This document shows positions 51,465-62,698 of a stretch of DNA of 64,000 bases, piece after piece. The DNA comes from Colwellia sp. PAMC 21821 (lineage in GTDB: Bacteria > Pseudomonadota > Gammaproteobacteria > Enterobacterales > Alteromonadaceae). Each line of letters begins with the position of its first letter. The first letter of the stretch is position 1. Below the pieces are notes generated by a model. It was given only the letters and a program-made list of their open reading frames with translations, had not been told where the DNA came from and did no database searches. The DNA lies in assembly GCF_002077175.1 (NCBI RefSeq), contig NZ_CP014943.1, forward strand, positions 2,914,001 through 2,978,000, given 5' to 3'. The translations under genes were made by a program, and so were the position numbers.

Positions 51465-54032
51465 ATGTCTACAACATTCCGTATTGGTACTTTAGCTATT
51501 GCTGTTGGCTTAGCACTTGGAACAGCTCCAAGTTTCGCCGCTGGTTTTGCAGAAAAAGCAGCAAAAAAAGAAAGTGTTGAACGTATCGCCGTTATTGGTT
51601 CACGTTCAGCGCCACGTTCAGTAGCCGAATCACCGGTACCAATTGATATTATTGGTGGCGATGAGCTAGGTAAAAATGCGTCAAGTGACATGCTAGATAT
51701 GTTAGTTGGTGCTATTCCATCATTGAACGCACGTGCACAACCTATTAGTGATGCTGCATCACTAATTCGCCCAGTTAACTTACGTGGTTTACCATCTGAT
51801 TCAACGTTAGTACTTTTAAACGGCAAACGTCGTCACCGTGCATCAGTTATTGCTTTCCAAGGTGGCGGTATTAATGATGGTGCACAAGGTCCTGATATTT
51901 CAGTTATCCCAAGTGTTGCTATAAAGCAAGTTGAAGTATTACGAGATGGTGCTGCAGCGCAATATGGTTCTGATGCCATTGCTGGTGTAATGAACTTTGT
52001 ATTGAAAGATGATTCAGATGGCGGTTCAATGTCAGTGAAACATGGTTCATATTATGAAGGTGATGGTGATCAAATGATCGTAGACGGTAACGTTGGTTTA
52101 CCATTTACGAAAGATGGTTTTGTAAACTTAAGCTTTCAATTAAAAAATGCTGATGCTACTAGCCGAAGTGTACAACGTCCTGATGCACAAGGCATTGCAG
52201 ACGCAGGTAACACTTCAATTCAAGATCCAGCACAAATTTGGGGTAATCCTGAAGTTAAAGATGACATTACTTTATTCGCTAATGTTGGTCTAGATTTAGG
52301 TGATGATAAAGAATTTTATATGTTTGGTAACTATTCTGAACGTGATGTAACCGGTGGTTTCTACTACCGTAACCCACATAACCGTGGCAACGTTTACTCT
52401 ATTGATGGTGGCGAAACACTACTTGTTGGTGATATCGCACAATCACAGGGCGCAGCTCGCACGTGTGATGTTGTACCTGCTAATGTTGGTAATGTTCTAA
52501 ATACTCCTGAATATCAAGCAATGGTTGCCGATCCTAACTGTTTCTCAATGAACCAAATATTCCCAGGTGGTTATACTCCGCAATTTGGTGGCAATATTAC
52601 TGATACTTCATTAACTGTTGGTACTAAAGGTGACATTAACAGTGGCATGCTTGAAGGTTGGTACTATGATGTAAGTGGTTCAGTAGGTCGTAACGAATCT
52701 AAATTTAATTTAAAAAACACCTTAAACCCATCACTTGGTTTAGAAACCCCTGTTGATTTTCAAACAGGTAGCTATATTCAAATGGAAAAAACCTTTAACT
52801 TTGATTTAGTTAAAGGTATTGATATGGGGCTTGATGAACTGGTCAATGTTGCGACAGGTTTAGAGTGGCGAGAAGAAAGCTTTGAAATAGTTTCAGGCGA
52901 AAAAGCGTCTTGGGAAGCGGGTGCTTTTGCAGACCAAGGTTTCAACATTGGTTCTCATGGCTTTAAAGGTTTTGGTCCTGAAACTCAAGGCCGTAACGAC
53001 CGTCGTAATATTGCGGCTTATGTTGATGTTGAAGCACAATTAACTGAAGACTTTTTACTTGGTGCTGCAGTACGTTATGAAGATTTCAATACCTTTGGTA
53101 GCACAACTAACTATAAGCTAACGGCTCAATACTCACTTAATGATGAAATTTCATTACGTGCTTCTCATAGCACAGGTTTTAGAGCACCAACGGTTGGCCA
53201 AGCAAACGTAGTAAATACTCAAACATCATTAGTGATGGGTGAATTAATTCAAACCTTCCTTGCGCCACCAACTAACCCGTTGTCTGCGTTTTACGGTGGT
53301 AAAGAATTAACGCCAGAAGAATCAAAAAGCTTTGCTTTTGGTGGTGTTTATCAATACGACGATTTCTTCTTTACACTTGATTACTACAATATTGAAGTAA
53401 CAGATCGTTTAGCACAGTCTAGCCAAATTGACGTTTTAGCGGCAGATTATGCTCAACTTGAAGCGCTTGGTGTTGTGAATCCGGAACTGATTTCAGCGGT
53501 AACTTACTTTTCTAATGATTTTGATACCACTACTCAAGGTGTTGATATTGTTGCTAACTATTCAATGGCATTAATGGACGGTGATACGTTACTATCATTA
53601 GCCTATAACTGGAATGAAACGACAGTTGATAAATTTAATCCAGCCACTACCGATGAAGGTAAAGTACATCGTTTAGAAGAAGGTATGCCTGATCATCGCG
53701 CAACTTTCACTATTTCTCAATCATGGGAAGATGTATCGGCATTTGTTCGTGTTAACTACTTTGGTGAGTACTTTGCAACACACGCTGATGATACTTGTGC
53801 AGTTGGCTGTTGGAATGAAACTGCTGATTCAGCCGTTACTATTGATGCAGAAGTAAGTTACTACCTAAATGACAGCATTACATTATCTGCTGGTGCTAAT
53901 AACTTGTTCGACCAAGAAGCTCATAAGTTACCTGAAGAATCTTACGGTGTACTAGGTGCTCAATATTACGAAAGTGGCCCGTTTGATTACAACGGTGGTT
54001 TCTACTACGTAAAAGCAACTTATAACTTTTAA
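51465..54032 (+). CDS. TonB-dependent outer-membrane receptor
   Basis: 855 residues. Signal peptide ends GTAPSFAAG. A TonB-box-like VERIAVIGSR opens the mature protein, then the plug domain (about 50-175: LDMLVGAIPSLNARAQP, VNLRGLPSDSTLVLLNGKRRH, VLRDGAAAQYGSDAIAGVMNFVLK) and a 22-strand barrel ending in the terminal Phe of YYVKATYNF. It imports a large or scarce substrate using TonB energy; the substrate cannot be told. AGGAAG precedes the ATG. No partner genes such as sugar hydrolases adjoin it. Confidence 0.93.
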   Translation: MSTTFRIGTLAIAVGLALGTAPSFAAGFAEKAAKKESVERIAVIGSRSAPRSVAESPVPIDIIGGDELGKNASSDMLDMLVGAIPSLNARAQPISDAASLIRPVNLRGLPSDSTLVLLNGKRRHRASVIAFQGGGINDGAQGPDISVIPSVAIKQVEVLRDGAAAQYGSDAIAGVMNFVLKDDSDGGSMSVKHGSYYEGDGDQMIVDGNVGLPFTKDGFVNLSFQLKNADATSRSVQRPDAQGIADAGNTSIQDPAQIWGNPEVKDDITLFANVGLDLGDDKEFYMFGNYSERDVTGGFYYRNPHNRGNVYSIDGGETLLVGDIAQSQGAARTCDVVPANVGNVLNTPEYQAMVADPNCFSMNQIFPGGYTPQFGGNITDTSLTVGTKGDINSGMLEGWYYDVSGSVGRNESKFNLKNTLNPSLGLETPVDFQTGSYIQMEKTFNFDLVKGIDMGLDELVNVATGLEWREESFEIVSGEKASWEAGAFADQGFNIGSHGFKGFGPETQGRNDRRNIAAYVDVEAQLTEDFLLGAAVRYEDFNTFGSTTNYKLTAQYSLNDEISLRASHSTGFRAPTVGQANVVNTQTSLVMGELIQTFLAPPTNPLSAFYGGKELTPEESKSFAFGGVYQYDDFFFTLDYYNIEVTDRLAQSSQIDVLAADYAQLEALGVVNPELISAVTYFSNDFDTTTQGVDIVANYSMALMDGDTLLSLAYNWNETTVDKFNPATTDEGKVHRLEEGMPDHRATFTISQSWEDVSAFVRVNYFGEYFATHADDTCAVGCWNETADSAVTIDAEVSYYLNDSITLSAGANNLFDQEAHKLPEESYGVLGAQYYESGPFDYNGGFYYVKATYNF

Positions 54033-54052
54033 ATTAAAAGTAAGTTAAAGCT

Positions 54053-54085
54053 AAAAAACCATATCAATTGATATGGTTTTTTTTT
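54053..54085 (+). terminator. Terminator of the TonB receptor gene
   Basis: AAAAAACCATATCAA / TTGATATGGTTTTTT, a 15-bp perfect palindrome with a T run, 20 bases after the stop. Confidence 0.9.
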
Positions 54086-54186
54086 ATGCCTGAGGTTTTA
54101 AATTGAATCAAGGCTTACAATTGGCTAGTGTTTAATCTAAAGGGTTAAATCAAGTCATAGCAAGTTGATCACATAATTAATCAAAC

Positions 54187-55452
54187 TTATATGATATTGT
54201 TTTGTTGCAAATAGTCGACTTTGAATTGTGTTAGAACTTTTAATCTCTGCTGCGATATCGCTTCTTTTATCTGTAGGCCCTTTAAACCTTGCTCAACAAA
54301 AGGTTTAGCTGTGATCATATTTAACATTTCAAATGCGCGATAAAGAAAGTCTTTTTGCAGATATTCGCGTGTTTCAAACCCTAAACGTCCGGTAAAGTCA
54401 GCTTGGCAACACAGTAAAAAGTCTTCAAATTCTGCTGGTTTTCGCCAAACGTCGAGTTGTTCAAATAGTTTTAACGTAGTGCTAGGCTTTAATTCAAACG
54501 CTTTATGTACATGCAAATGGAACTGGCAAACTTTTAAGGCTAAGTTTTTATGTGCTGTTGGCACCCTTAAACGAGTACATAATGCCTCAATTAGTGGTAA
54601 GCCAGCAGTTTCGTGGCCAGGATGTGATGGTAACGTTTCATCTTCTGTTAACGACTTGCCTAAATCATGGCAAACACTGGCGAATCTTACGGTGGTTTTT
54701 GTCGATAATAATACCGCTTGTTTTAATACCATCATGGTATGCAAACCTGAACAGATTTCAGGGTGCCATTTAGCTGGATTTGGAATGCCCCATAAATTAT
54801 GTAAATCAGGCCAAATTGATTTTAATGCCTGGCATTGATACAAAACATTAAAGAAAACTTCAGGGTTAGCGTCGGCTAAACTGCGCTCCATTTCTTGCCA
54901 TATCCGCTCCCCAGAAAGGCTTAACAACTCACCGCTCTCACTCAGTTGTGTCATTAAAGATATTGTCTCAGGCGCGACAGTAAAACCATAGGCATGATAA
55001 CGAGCAGCAAACCGGGCAACCCTTAAAACGCGTAGAGGGTCTTCAATAAATGCGGATGAAACATGGCGAAGCACTCGATTTTTTAGATCTACTTGACCAT
55101 GATAAGGATCAACAATTTTGCCATTTATATCCATCGCCATGGCGTTAATGGTTAAATCTCTGCGCATTAGGTCTTCTTCAAGGGTAACATCAGAAGAGGC
55201 ATTACAGTTAAAGCCAGTATAGCCTTGGCCTGCTTTTTTCTCTGTACGCGCTAACGCATATTCTTGTTTACTTTTGGGGTGAAGAAATACCGGAAAGTCT
55301 TTACCTACTTGGATAAAACCGAGTTTACGCATTTCATCAACACTTGAGCCGACAACGACATAGTCGTTATCTACAACGGCACGATTAAGCAGCGAGTCAC
55401 GAACGGCGCCACCGACTAAAAACGTGTTAAGTAGTTGGGTTATATCTGCCAT
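54187..55452 (-). CDS. cca: tRNA nucleotidyltransferase (CCA-adding)
   Basis: 421 residues, class-II CCA enzyme of the bacterial Cca type with HD domain. Nucleotidyltransferase head: FLVGGAVRDSLLNR and DNDYVVVGSS, with RRDLTINAMAMDINGKIVDPYHGQVDLKNRVLRHV and EDPLRVLRVARFAARY. C-terminal HD domain: SVCHDLGKSLT with a downstream metal-His pattern (SHPGHETAGLPLIEAL), giving possible phosphatase/phosphodiesterase activity. It repairs or adds tRNA CCA ends. Diverges from the GspA-like gene. Confidence 0.94.
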   Translation of the reverse strand: MADITQLLNTFLVGGAVRDSLLNRAVVDNDYVVVGSSVDEMRKLGFIQVGKDFPVFLHPKSKQEYALARTEKKAGQGYTGFNCNASSDVTLEEDLMRRDLTINAMAMDINGKIVDPYHGQVDLKNRVLRHVSSAFIEDPLRVLRVARFAARYHAYGFTVAPETISLMTQLSESGELLSLSGERIWQEMERSLADANPEVFFNVLYQCQALKSIWPDLHNLWGIPNPAKWHPEICSGLHTMMVLKQAVLLSTKTTVRFASVCHDLGKSLTEDETLPSHPGHETAGLPLIEALCTRLRVPTAHKNLALKVCQFHLHVHKAFELKPSTTLKLFEQLDVWRKPAEFEDFLLCCQADFTGRLGFETREYLQKDFLYRAFEMLNMITAKPFVEQGLKGLQIKEAISQQRLKVLTQFKVDYLQQNNII

Positions 55453-55598
55453 TTAAGCGCTTTAAGCCTCTGAAAATAAATAAGTAAATAATAAGGGGTT
55501 ATTATACCAATAAACTCTAACACAAATGCAGCTGATTTTTGACATATGCCTGCGTTCAAGGTAATTTCACAGGGTCGATTCATTAGTTAAGATTTTCT

Positions 55599-57236
55599 AT
55601 GTATACAAGCTATTTTGGTTTAGAAGAAAAGCCATTTTCAATTGCACCGAACCCTGATTATTTGTTTATGAGTGATCGTCACCGCGAAGCACTTAATCAC
55701 TTAACCTATGGTTTAGGTGATACCGGTGGTTTCGTGCTACTTACCGGCGAAGTAGGTACTGGAAAAACTACGCTCAGCCGTCGTTTAATGGAAAATTTAC
55801 CCGAGAATACCCAAGCAGCTTTTATTCTTAACCCAACACTTTCTAGTCAAGAGTTACTCGCCACCCTGTGCGATGAATTAAAAATTCGTTATCGCAAAAC
55901 AGGTGCCACGTTAAAAACATTGACCGATAAAATACAACAAAAATTACTTAAGAATCACAGTGACAATATAAATACACTGCTAATTATTGATGAAGCTCAG
56001 CATTTACAGCCTGAAGTGCTTGAGCAATTAAGGTTATTAACCAATTTAGAAACCAATACCAAAAAGCTTTTACAAGTTATTTTGATTGGGCAACCTGAAC
56101 TGCAACAATTGTTACAGCGTCGAGATTTACGCCAATTAGCGCAACGAATTACCGCGAGATACCATTTATTACCGCTAAACAAACAAGAAGTGGCTCAATA
56201 TCTTAAACATCGTTTATCGGTGGCTAAGTGTTTTCGAAATATTTTCGACAAAAGTGCTGTCAGCGCAATTCATAAAACCTGTAACGGCATACCTCGCTTA
56301 ATGAACCTGTTAGCAGAGCGCTCTTTAATGAACGCTTATAACAGTAACAATGCCGTGGTTAATCGTAAAATAGTCTTACAAGCAGCGCATGATGCCTTAG
56401 GTGATGAATTTGAAGTTAAAGCTTGGTGGAAAAGTAGCTTTGTTAAAGTGGGTGGGGTAATTTCAGCATTAACTGTTGTGCTTGTAATTGGAATTTGGTG
56501 GGGAACTTATCAACTGCAGGGTTTTCAATCAAAGCCCAGTTTAATGGCTACAGATAATGAGACTAGCATTAAGGTGGCTCAACCAGTAATGCAGAGCAAC
56601 AGCATTTCCCCAGCTGATAATAATGAGAATGCATTAGTACAAAATACGCTTACTGACACACAAACCCTGATTAATGAAAAAATAGTATCTGACAAAGAAA
56701 CCGTTATTTCTAATAACAATATAGATAGCACAACGTTAGTTAATGCAGCTGAGGAGCAGTTATTAGCGACTAATAAAAAGATACTTGCTGCTGAAAAAAA
56801 ATTAGCTAACCTACAAATTGCACAGCAACAAAGCGCAGACGACTTTACCCAACCAGAAAAAAAAGTAACGCCAAATAACTTTGTTGTTGAAGCAGAAGAA
56901 GGGGTGTCAGACGCATTATTAGCAAGTTTTAAATCGGCTATTGAAGAAACCAAGCAAAATAAACAAGGCGTTGAAAATCCGACCGTAGATAACAGCGACC
57001 TTTTATCCCTAACGCAAATGCCTGTTTGGGTGCAAGATGGTGTGCCGTCGATAGCTTTTGAAATGCATATTTATGCCAGTGATGGTCAAGGCTGGGTCAG
57101 AGTTAATGGCCGAGATCGTTATGAAGGTGATTATATTGGCCGTGAATTACTGCTCAATGAAATTTTACCGCAGAAAGTGATACTGAGCTTTCGAGGGGAG
57201 AAATTTACCATGGACGCACTAACGTCCTGGAATTAA
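55599..57236 (+). CDS. GspA-GspB-type fusion ATPase (secretion pathway accessory)
   Basis: 545 residues. N-terminal ExeA/GspA ATPase domain (about 1-270): YFGLEEKPFSIAPNPDYLF, Walker A GEVGTGKT (50-57), Walker B LLIIDEAQHL, sensor region IGQPELQQLL and NGIPRLMNLLAERSLM. One membrane helix (about 281-305), a long low-complexity periplasmic linker with a helical stretch, and a C-terminal domain (about 468-545: IAFEMHIYASDGQGWVRVNG, YIGRELLLNEILPQKVILSF) that matches the GspB (T2SSB) pattern rather than the peptidoglycan-binding domain of ExeA. GspA/GspB help assemble the type II secretin. No other gsp gene is nearby. Confidence 0.8.
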   Translation: MYTSYFGLEEKPFSIAPNPDYLFMSDRHREALNHLTYGLGDTGGFVLLTGEVGTGKTTLSRRLMENLPENTQAAFILNPTLSSQELLATLCDELKIRYRKTGATLKTLTDKIQQKLLKNHSDNINTLLIIDEAQHLQPEVLEQLRLLTNLETNTKKLLQVILIGQPELQQLLQRRDLRQLAQRITARYHLLPLNKQEVAQYLKHRLSVAKCFRNIFDKSAVSAIHKTCNGIPRLMNLLAERSLMNAYNSNNAVVNRKIVLQAAHDALGDEFEVKAWWKSSFVKVGGVISALTVVLVIGIWWGTYQLQGFQSKPSLMATDNETSIKVAQPVMQSNSISPADNNENALVQNTLTDTQTLINEKIVSDKETVISNNNIDSTTLVNAAEEQLLATNKKILAAEKKLANLQIAQQQSADDFTQPEKKVTPNNFVVEAEEGVSDALLASFKSAIEETKQNKQGVENPTVDNSDLLSLTQMPVWVQDGVPSIAFEMHIYASDGQGWVRVNGRDRYEGDYIGRELLLNEILPQKVILSFRGEKFTMDALTSWN

Positions 57237-57271
57237 TTGAGTTTAGCTGATTTGGTTGGATGGTTATTCAG

Positions 57272-57316
57272 TTGATTTAGTTGATTTAGTTGATTTAGTT
57301 GGCTTAGTTGGTTTAG
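57272..57316. repeat. 9-bp tandem repeat TTGATTTAG
   Basis: Three perfect copies (57272-57298) followed by two one-base variants (TTGGCTTAG, TTGGTTTAG). Confidence 0.8.
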
Positions 57317-57358
57317 CTGATAATTAATGAGTCTTACGTTTTTAATTTAAATACAGTG

Positions 57359-57392
57359 TTTAAGCCATCAGCATTATGACTGATGGCTTAAA
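57359..57392. terminator. Bidirectional terminator between GspAB gene and leuD
   Basis: TTTAAGCCATCAG / CTGATGGCTTAAA, 13-bp perfect stem, 8-base loop; it lies 8 bases after the leuD stop on the reverse strand. Confidence 0.85.
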
Positions 57393-57400
57393 TTATTAAC

Positions 57401-57997
57401 TTACTGCCAAGCGGGCATTTTTGCTTCGTAACTTTCTATTTTTGCAATTTTATTTAACGTCCAACCGACACTATCAACACCATTTTCAAGACAGTACTTA
57501 TGAAAAGGCGTCATGGTGAAACTATATTCCTTATCGCCAGAACTAACTGTGCTATTGATTAAATCAACGGTTAAATGTTGTAAGCTATCTTTAGATTGTT
57601 TAAATAGCTCAGTTATTTCTGCCGCTGTTAACGTAATTGGCAATACACCAATATTAATACAGTTAGCGTAAAAAATATCAGCAAAGCTCGGTGCTATAAT
57701 TACTTTAAAACCATACTCTTGCAAAGCCCAAGGCGCATGTTCGCGACTTGAACCACAACCAAAATTTTCGCCAGTTAGCAAAATACTTGCGTCTTTATAC
57801 TCGGGCTTATTTAGAATAAATTCTGGGTTATTCTCTTTACCGTCATTATCTAAATAGCGCCAATCGTTAAATAAGTGTTGGCCAAACCCTGTACGAGTAG
57901 TTTTTTGTAAAAATTGTTTCGGGATTATTTGGTCGGTATCAACATTTGCTGCGTCCAATGGCACAACTAAACCATAATGTTGGGTAAAATTTTCCAT
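57401..57997 (-). CDS. leuD: 3-isopropylmalate dehydratase small subunit
   Basis: 198 residues, normal LeuD. Swivel-domain protein that joins LeuC to isomerise 2-isopropylmalate to 3-isopropylmalate in leucine synthesis. Motifs: [59 protein letters not shown] and [13 protein letters not shown]. One base after leuC; last gene of the leu operon. Confidence 0.96.
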   Translation of the reverse strand: MENFTQHYGLVVPLDAANVDTDQIIPKQFLQKTTRTGFGQHLFNDWRYLDNDGKENNPEFILNKPEYKDASILLTGENFGCGSSREHAPWALQEYGFKVIIAPSFADIFYANCINIGVLPITLTAAEITELFKQSKDSLQHLTVDLINSTVSSGDKEYSFTMTPFHKYCLENGVDSVGWTLNKIAKIESYEAKMPAWQ

Positions 57998-57998
57998 G

Positions 57999-59417
57999 TT
58001 ATGCTCCTTGAACTTGTTTGTTTATAGTGGTTAAGTCGACAAAATGTCCTGCAATAGCAGAAGCTGCAGCTAACTCTGGACTGACTAAATGAGTTCGGCT
58101 ACCACGGCCTTGGCGGCCTTCAAAGTTACGGTTGCTGGTAGAAGCACAACGATCGCCTTCAGTTAAAATATCATCATTCATACCTAAACACATTGAGCAG
58201 CCTGGTAAGCGCCATTCAAAACCTGCATCAATAAATGTTTGTGCTAAGCCTTCAGCTTCGGCTTGTTCTTTAACACGGTAAGAGCCTGGTACAACAATCG
58301 CATCAACTGTAGGTGACACTTTTTTACCTTTGGCGATAGCGGCGGCGGCGCGTAAATCTTCAATTCTTGAGTTTGTACACGAACCGATAAAGACTTTATT
58401 AATCGCAATGTCAGTAATTTTAGTGCCGGCAGTTAACCCCATATATTTTAATGCAGCAACACAAGAGTCGCGCTCAACAGGATCCGTGAAATCTTCAGGT
58501 GATGGTACAACGCTATCAACTTGAGTTACTTGCCCTGGTGTTGTTCCCCAAGTCACTTGGGTTTTAATATCTTTGGCTTCAAGTGTTAAGTAGCTATCGA
58601 AAGTGGCGTCGGTGTCTGATTTTAGTTTCTGCCAATCTTCAACGGCTTGTTGCCACACTTCGCCTTTTGGCGCGTAATCTTTGCCGTTTAAATAGTCAAA
58701 AGTGGTGGCGTCCGGCGCTATAAGTCCTGCTTTGGCACCAAACTCGATGCTCATATTACAGACCGTCATACGCTCTTCCATCGTTAAGCGTTCAATGGCA
58801 TCACCACAATATTCAACCACATAACCCGTTGCGCCCGCACTGCCTGTTTTACCAATAATAGCTAAAATAATGTCCTTAGCACTAATGCCAGGGGCAACTT
58901 GGCCTTTAACTTCAATTTTCATGGTTTTAGCTTTAGTCTGACGTAATGTTTGCGTTGCGAAAACGTGTTCAACTTCAGATGTGCCAATACCAAATGCCAA
59001 AGCGCCAAAAGCACCATGAGTAGAAGTGTGCGAATCGCCACAAACAATTACAGTACCGGGTAACGTTAAGCCTAATTCTGGGCCGATAACATGGACAACA
59101 CCTTGGTTTTTATGACCCATGTTAAATAACTCAATACCAAACTCTTTACAGTTTTTCTCAAGCGTTCTCAATTGATTTGCTGCACCTTCTCCTGCGGCAT
59201 TAATTTCAATAGAGCGAGTAGAAACATTATGATCCATTGTCGCAATCGTACGCTCAGGATGGCGCAATACACGATTATGGAATTTTAAATTGGCGAAAGC
59301 TTGTGGAGATGTAACTTCGTGAATTAGGTGACGATCAACAAAGATTAACGGTGTTTCACCCGTCTTTTCTTCAATGATATGACTCTGCCATAATTTTTCG
59401 TATAAAGTGGTCGCCAT
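57999..59417 (-). CDS. leuC: 3-isopropylmalate dehydratase large subunit
   Basis: 472 residues, normal LeuC, aconitase-family [4Fe-4S] protein. [42 protein letters not shown], cluster cysteines in [15 protein letters not shown] and [13 protein letters not shown], and [18 protein letters not shown]. Works with LeuD. One base separates it from leuB and from leuD, so the three are tightly coupled. Confidence 0.97.
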   Translation of the reverse strand: MATTLYEKLWQSHIIEEKTGETPLIFVDRHLIHEVTSPQAFANLKFHNRVLRHPERTIATMDHNVSTRSIEINAAGEGAANQLRTLEKNCKEFGIELFNMGHKNQGVVHVIGPELGLTLPGTVIVCGDSHTSTHGAFGALAFGIGTSEVEHVFATQTLRQTKAKTMKIEVKGQVAPGISAKDIILAIIGKTGSAGATGYVVEYCGDAIERLTMEERMTVCNMSIEFGAKAGLIAPDATTFDYLNGKDYAPKGEVWQQAVEDWQKLKSDTDATFDSYLTLEAKDIKTQVTWGTTPGQVTQVDSVVPSPEDFTDPVERDSCVAALKYMGLTAGTKITDIAINKVFIGSCTNSRIEDLRAAAAIAKGKKVSPTVDAIVVPGSYRVKEQAEAEGLAQTFIDAGFEWRLPGCSMCLGMNDDILTEGDRCASTSNRNFEGRQGRGSRTHLVSPELAAASAIAGHFVDLTTINKQVQGA

Positions 59418-59418
59418 T

Positions 59419-60537
<1,119 letters not shown>

Positions 60538-60617
60538 TTAAACCTATAAATTTATAAATTGAATTTAATTTAAACTAGCTAAGTTTAGCGAGTTTTTATC
60601 TGTTTATATTGAATTGG

Positions 60618-62225
60618 CTATATTTGGTTTTGACCATCAATAGCCGCTTCTTTTACAAACTCGATATTTTGTTCTGTTTTTAGCTCAGTTTTAAGCTCGG
60701 CAATCGTAATAGCACGATGAATACCATTAAGTGCATTGACTAAGGCATGTCCTGACGCTTTAATAACATCAGTATCTAGGCCGTAGCCATGAAAATTTCT
60801 GCCTTGCCATGAGACAACAATATCAGCCTTACCTAAACCATCTTCACCTTCACCTTTGTTTGAAATTTTGTAATCGCTTACTTCAAATTCAATATCAATG
60901 GCTTTTTTAATTGCGCGATAAAGTGCATCTACGGGACCATTACCGGTTGCAGAAACAATTTTATGTTCATCGCCAATGGCAAGTTTGATGCTCGAAGTAG
61001 CAAATTCACTACCGCCGCTTTGTACGTTTACTGTTTGTAAGCGATAAAAGTCTTGCTGGTCTTGTTGTTTAATATTAAAAAGTAAAGCTTCTAAGTCATC
61101 ATCGAAGACTTGGCCTTTTTTATCCGCTAAGGCTAAAAAGTCAGCATAAAGCGTTTCTATTTCATAATCAGACTCTTGATAACCTAAGCTTTCCATGCGG
61201 TGCTTAATAACGTGTCGACCACTGCGCGAAGTTAAATTCAATTTAGTTTTACTGATACCGACACTTTCTGGTGTCATAATCTCATAAGTATTACTGGCTT
61301 TTAACATGCCATCTTGATGAATACCTGATGAATGGCTAAAAGCGTTGCCACCTACAATGGCTTTATTCAATTGCACGGGCATATTACAAAGTTGGCTGAC
61401 TAATTTTGAGGTACGGGCAATTTCTTGATGATTAATTTGAGTATGCACGCCCAACAATTCATGGCGAGTTTTCATGATCATGGCAACTTCTTCAAGTGAA
61501 CAATTACCTGCACGCTCACCAATGCCGTTAATGGTACATTCAATTTGCCTTGCGCCTGCTTGCACTGCTGACATAGAGTTAGCGACAGCTAAACCTAAAT
61601 CGTTATGACAATGTACGGAGATAACCGCTTTGTCGATATTAGGTACGCGATTGAATAAGGTTTCAATGATACCGCCGAATTCGTTCGGTAAAGTATAACC
61701 AACCGTGTCAGGAATATTGACTGTTGTAGCACCCGCTATAATAGCTTGTTCAACCATACGGCATAAGTTGTCTATTGGGGTTCTACCCGCATCTTCACAC
61801 GAGAACTCGACATCATCTGTAAAGCGGCGAGCATATTTAATGGCGTGTATTGCCATGGCTTGCACATCAGCAAAGCTTTTTTTCAATTTTTGCTGAACAT
61901 GTACATCAGACGTAGAAATAAAGGTATGGATACGAAATTGGTCTGCAGGCTTTAAGGCATCTGCACAGGCTTTAATATCGGCTTCAACCGCGCGAGCTAA
62001 CGCACAAACTCGCGCATTTTTCACTGTCCGTGCTATCTCTTGCACAGACTGGAAATCACCCGGTGAAGATACTGGAAAACCCACTTCCATAATATCGACA
62101 CCAAGGCGTTCAATTGCGTGCGCTATTTGCAGTTTCTCATGTACCGATAAACTTGCGTTTAGTGCCTGTTCGCCGTCACGTAATGTTGTGTCAAAAATAA
62201 TTACTTTATCGTTAGAAGTGCCCAT
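60618..62225 (-). CDS. leuA: 2-isopropylmalate synthase
   Basis: 535 residues. Condenses acetyl-CoA and 2-oxoisovalerate, the first committed step to leucine. TIM barrel with [69 protein letters not shown] (metal HxH in SVHCHND), [12 protein letters not shown], and the C-terminal LeuA regulatory domain (about 390-535: [18 protein letters not shown] and [19 protein letters not shown]) for leucine feedback. First structural gene, behind an attenuator. Confidence 0.97.
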   Translation of the reverse strand: MGTSNDKVIIFDTTLRDGEQALNASLSVHEKLQIAHAIERLGVDIMEVGFPVSSPGDFQSVQEIARTVKNARVCALARAVEADIKACADALKPADQFRIHTFISTSDVHVQQKLKKSFADVQAMAIHAIKYARRFTDDVEFSCEDAGRTPIDNLCRMVEQAIIAGATTVNIPDTVGYTLPNEFGGIIETLFNRVPNIDKAVISVHCHNDLGLAVANSMSAVQAGARQIECTINGIGERAGNCSLEEVAMIMKTRHELLGVHTQINHQEIARTSKLVSQLCNMPVQLNKAIVGGNAFSHSSGIHQDGMLKASNTYEIMTPESVGISKTKLNLTSRSGRHVIKHRMESLGYQESDYEIETLYADFLALADKKGQVFDDDLEALLFNIKQQDQQDFYRLQTVNVQSGGSEFATSSIKLAIGDEHKIVSATGNGPVDALYRAIKKAIDIEFEVSDYKISNKGEGEDGLGKADIVVSWQGRNFHGYGLDTDVIKASGHALVNALNGIHRAITIAELKTELKTEQNIEFVKEAAIDGQNQI

Positions 62226-62264
62226 GTTTGTCCCTGATTTAAAAGTGTTTACGCTAAATAACGA

Positions 62265-62298
62265 GCATAAAAAAACCCGCGTTGAATAGCGCGGGTTT
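62265..62298 (-). terminator. leu operon attenuator
   Basis: On the reverse strand: AAACCCGCG..CGCGGGTTT, 9-bp GC-rich stem, 8-base loop, then a run of seven T. It lies between the leader peptide and leuA, 40 bases before the leuA ATG, as in classical amino-acid attenuators. Confidence 0.88.
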
Positions 62299-62340
62299 AG
62301 TGTTTTATTATGTTATCTATTTATTTTTAAGCAATAAAAC

Positions 62341-62403
62341 CTAGCCGCGCGTGGATAATACGAGGAGGAGGTTAATAAGAATGTTGTTGTTGAAATTTTT
62401 CAT
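62341..62403 (-). CDS. leuL: leu operon leader peptide
   Basis: 20-residue reading frame on the reverse strand with the core NNNILINLLLVLSTRG. It holds five Leu codons, three of them in a row as CTC, flanked by Ile and Val codons. It ends 43 bases before the attenuator stem. Ribosome stalling at the Leu run when leucyl-tRNA is scarce would favour an antiterminator and leuABCD expression. No strong ribosome binding site is visible before the ATG, the one weak point. Confidence 0.82.
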   Translation of the reverse strand: MKNFNNNILINLLLVLSTRG

Positions 62404-62444
62404 TTATGTTTTTTTATTAAGAGAATAAATATTTAGTACCCTAT

Positions 62445-62473
62445 TTTTAACTTAATTAGTGTTTGGTTGTCAA
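62445..62473 (-). promoter_or_regulatory. Probable leu operon promoter
   Basis: A perfect TTGACA (-35) reads on the reverse strand at 62473-62468. About 17-19 bases on lies an A-rich -10 candidate (TTAAAAAT). Located about 65 bases before the leader peptide ATG. Confidence 0.5.
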
Positions 62474-62698
62474 TAAAAAAATAGATATAAATGAAAATAT
62501 GATCTTTACAGTAAAAATGTGCATTGAATAGCCATAAATTGATGGAAAATCATTCTTAATTAATAATTAGAACTAAAATCAGCTAAAGGCATTATAAACA
62601 TTTGTTTTTATTAGTGTATTGTTGTTATTATTGCGCGAAAATCACTTTGAACACTTTGGAGATTAATAACTCCTGGTTTTTACACATATAGGTACGTT
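62474..62698. other. Divergent region between leu operon and glycosyltransferase gene
   Basis: 225 AT-rich bases; TTTGGAGATT near 62656 and GGTACGTT before the ATG are the only start-like signals. No gene or strong structure seen. Confidence 0.4.
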
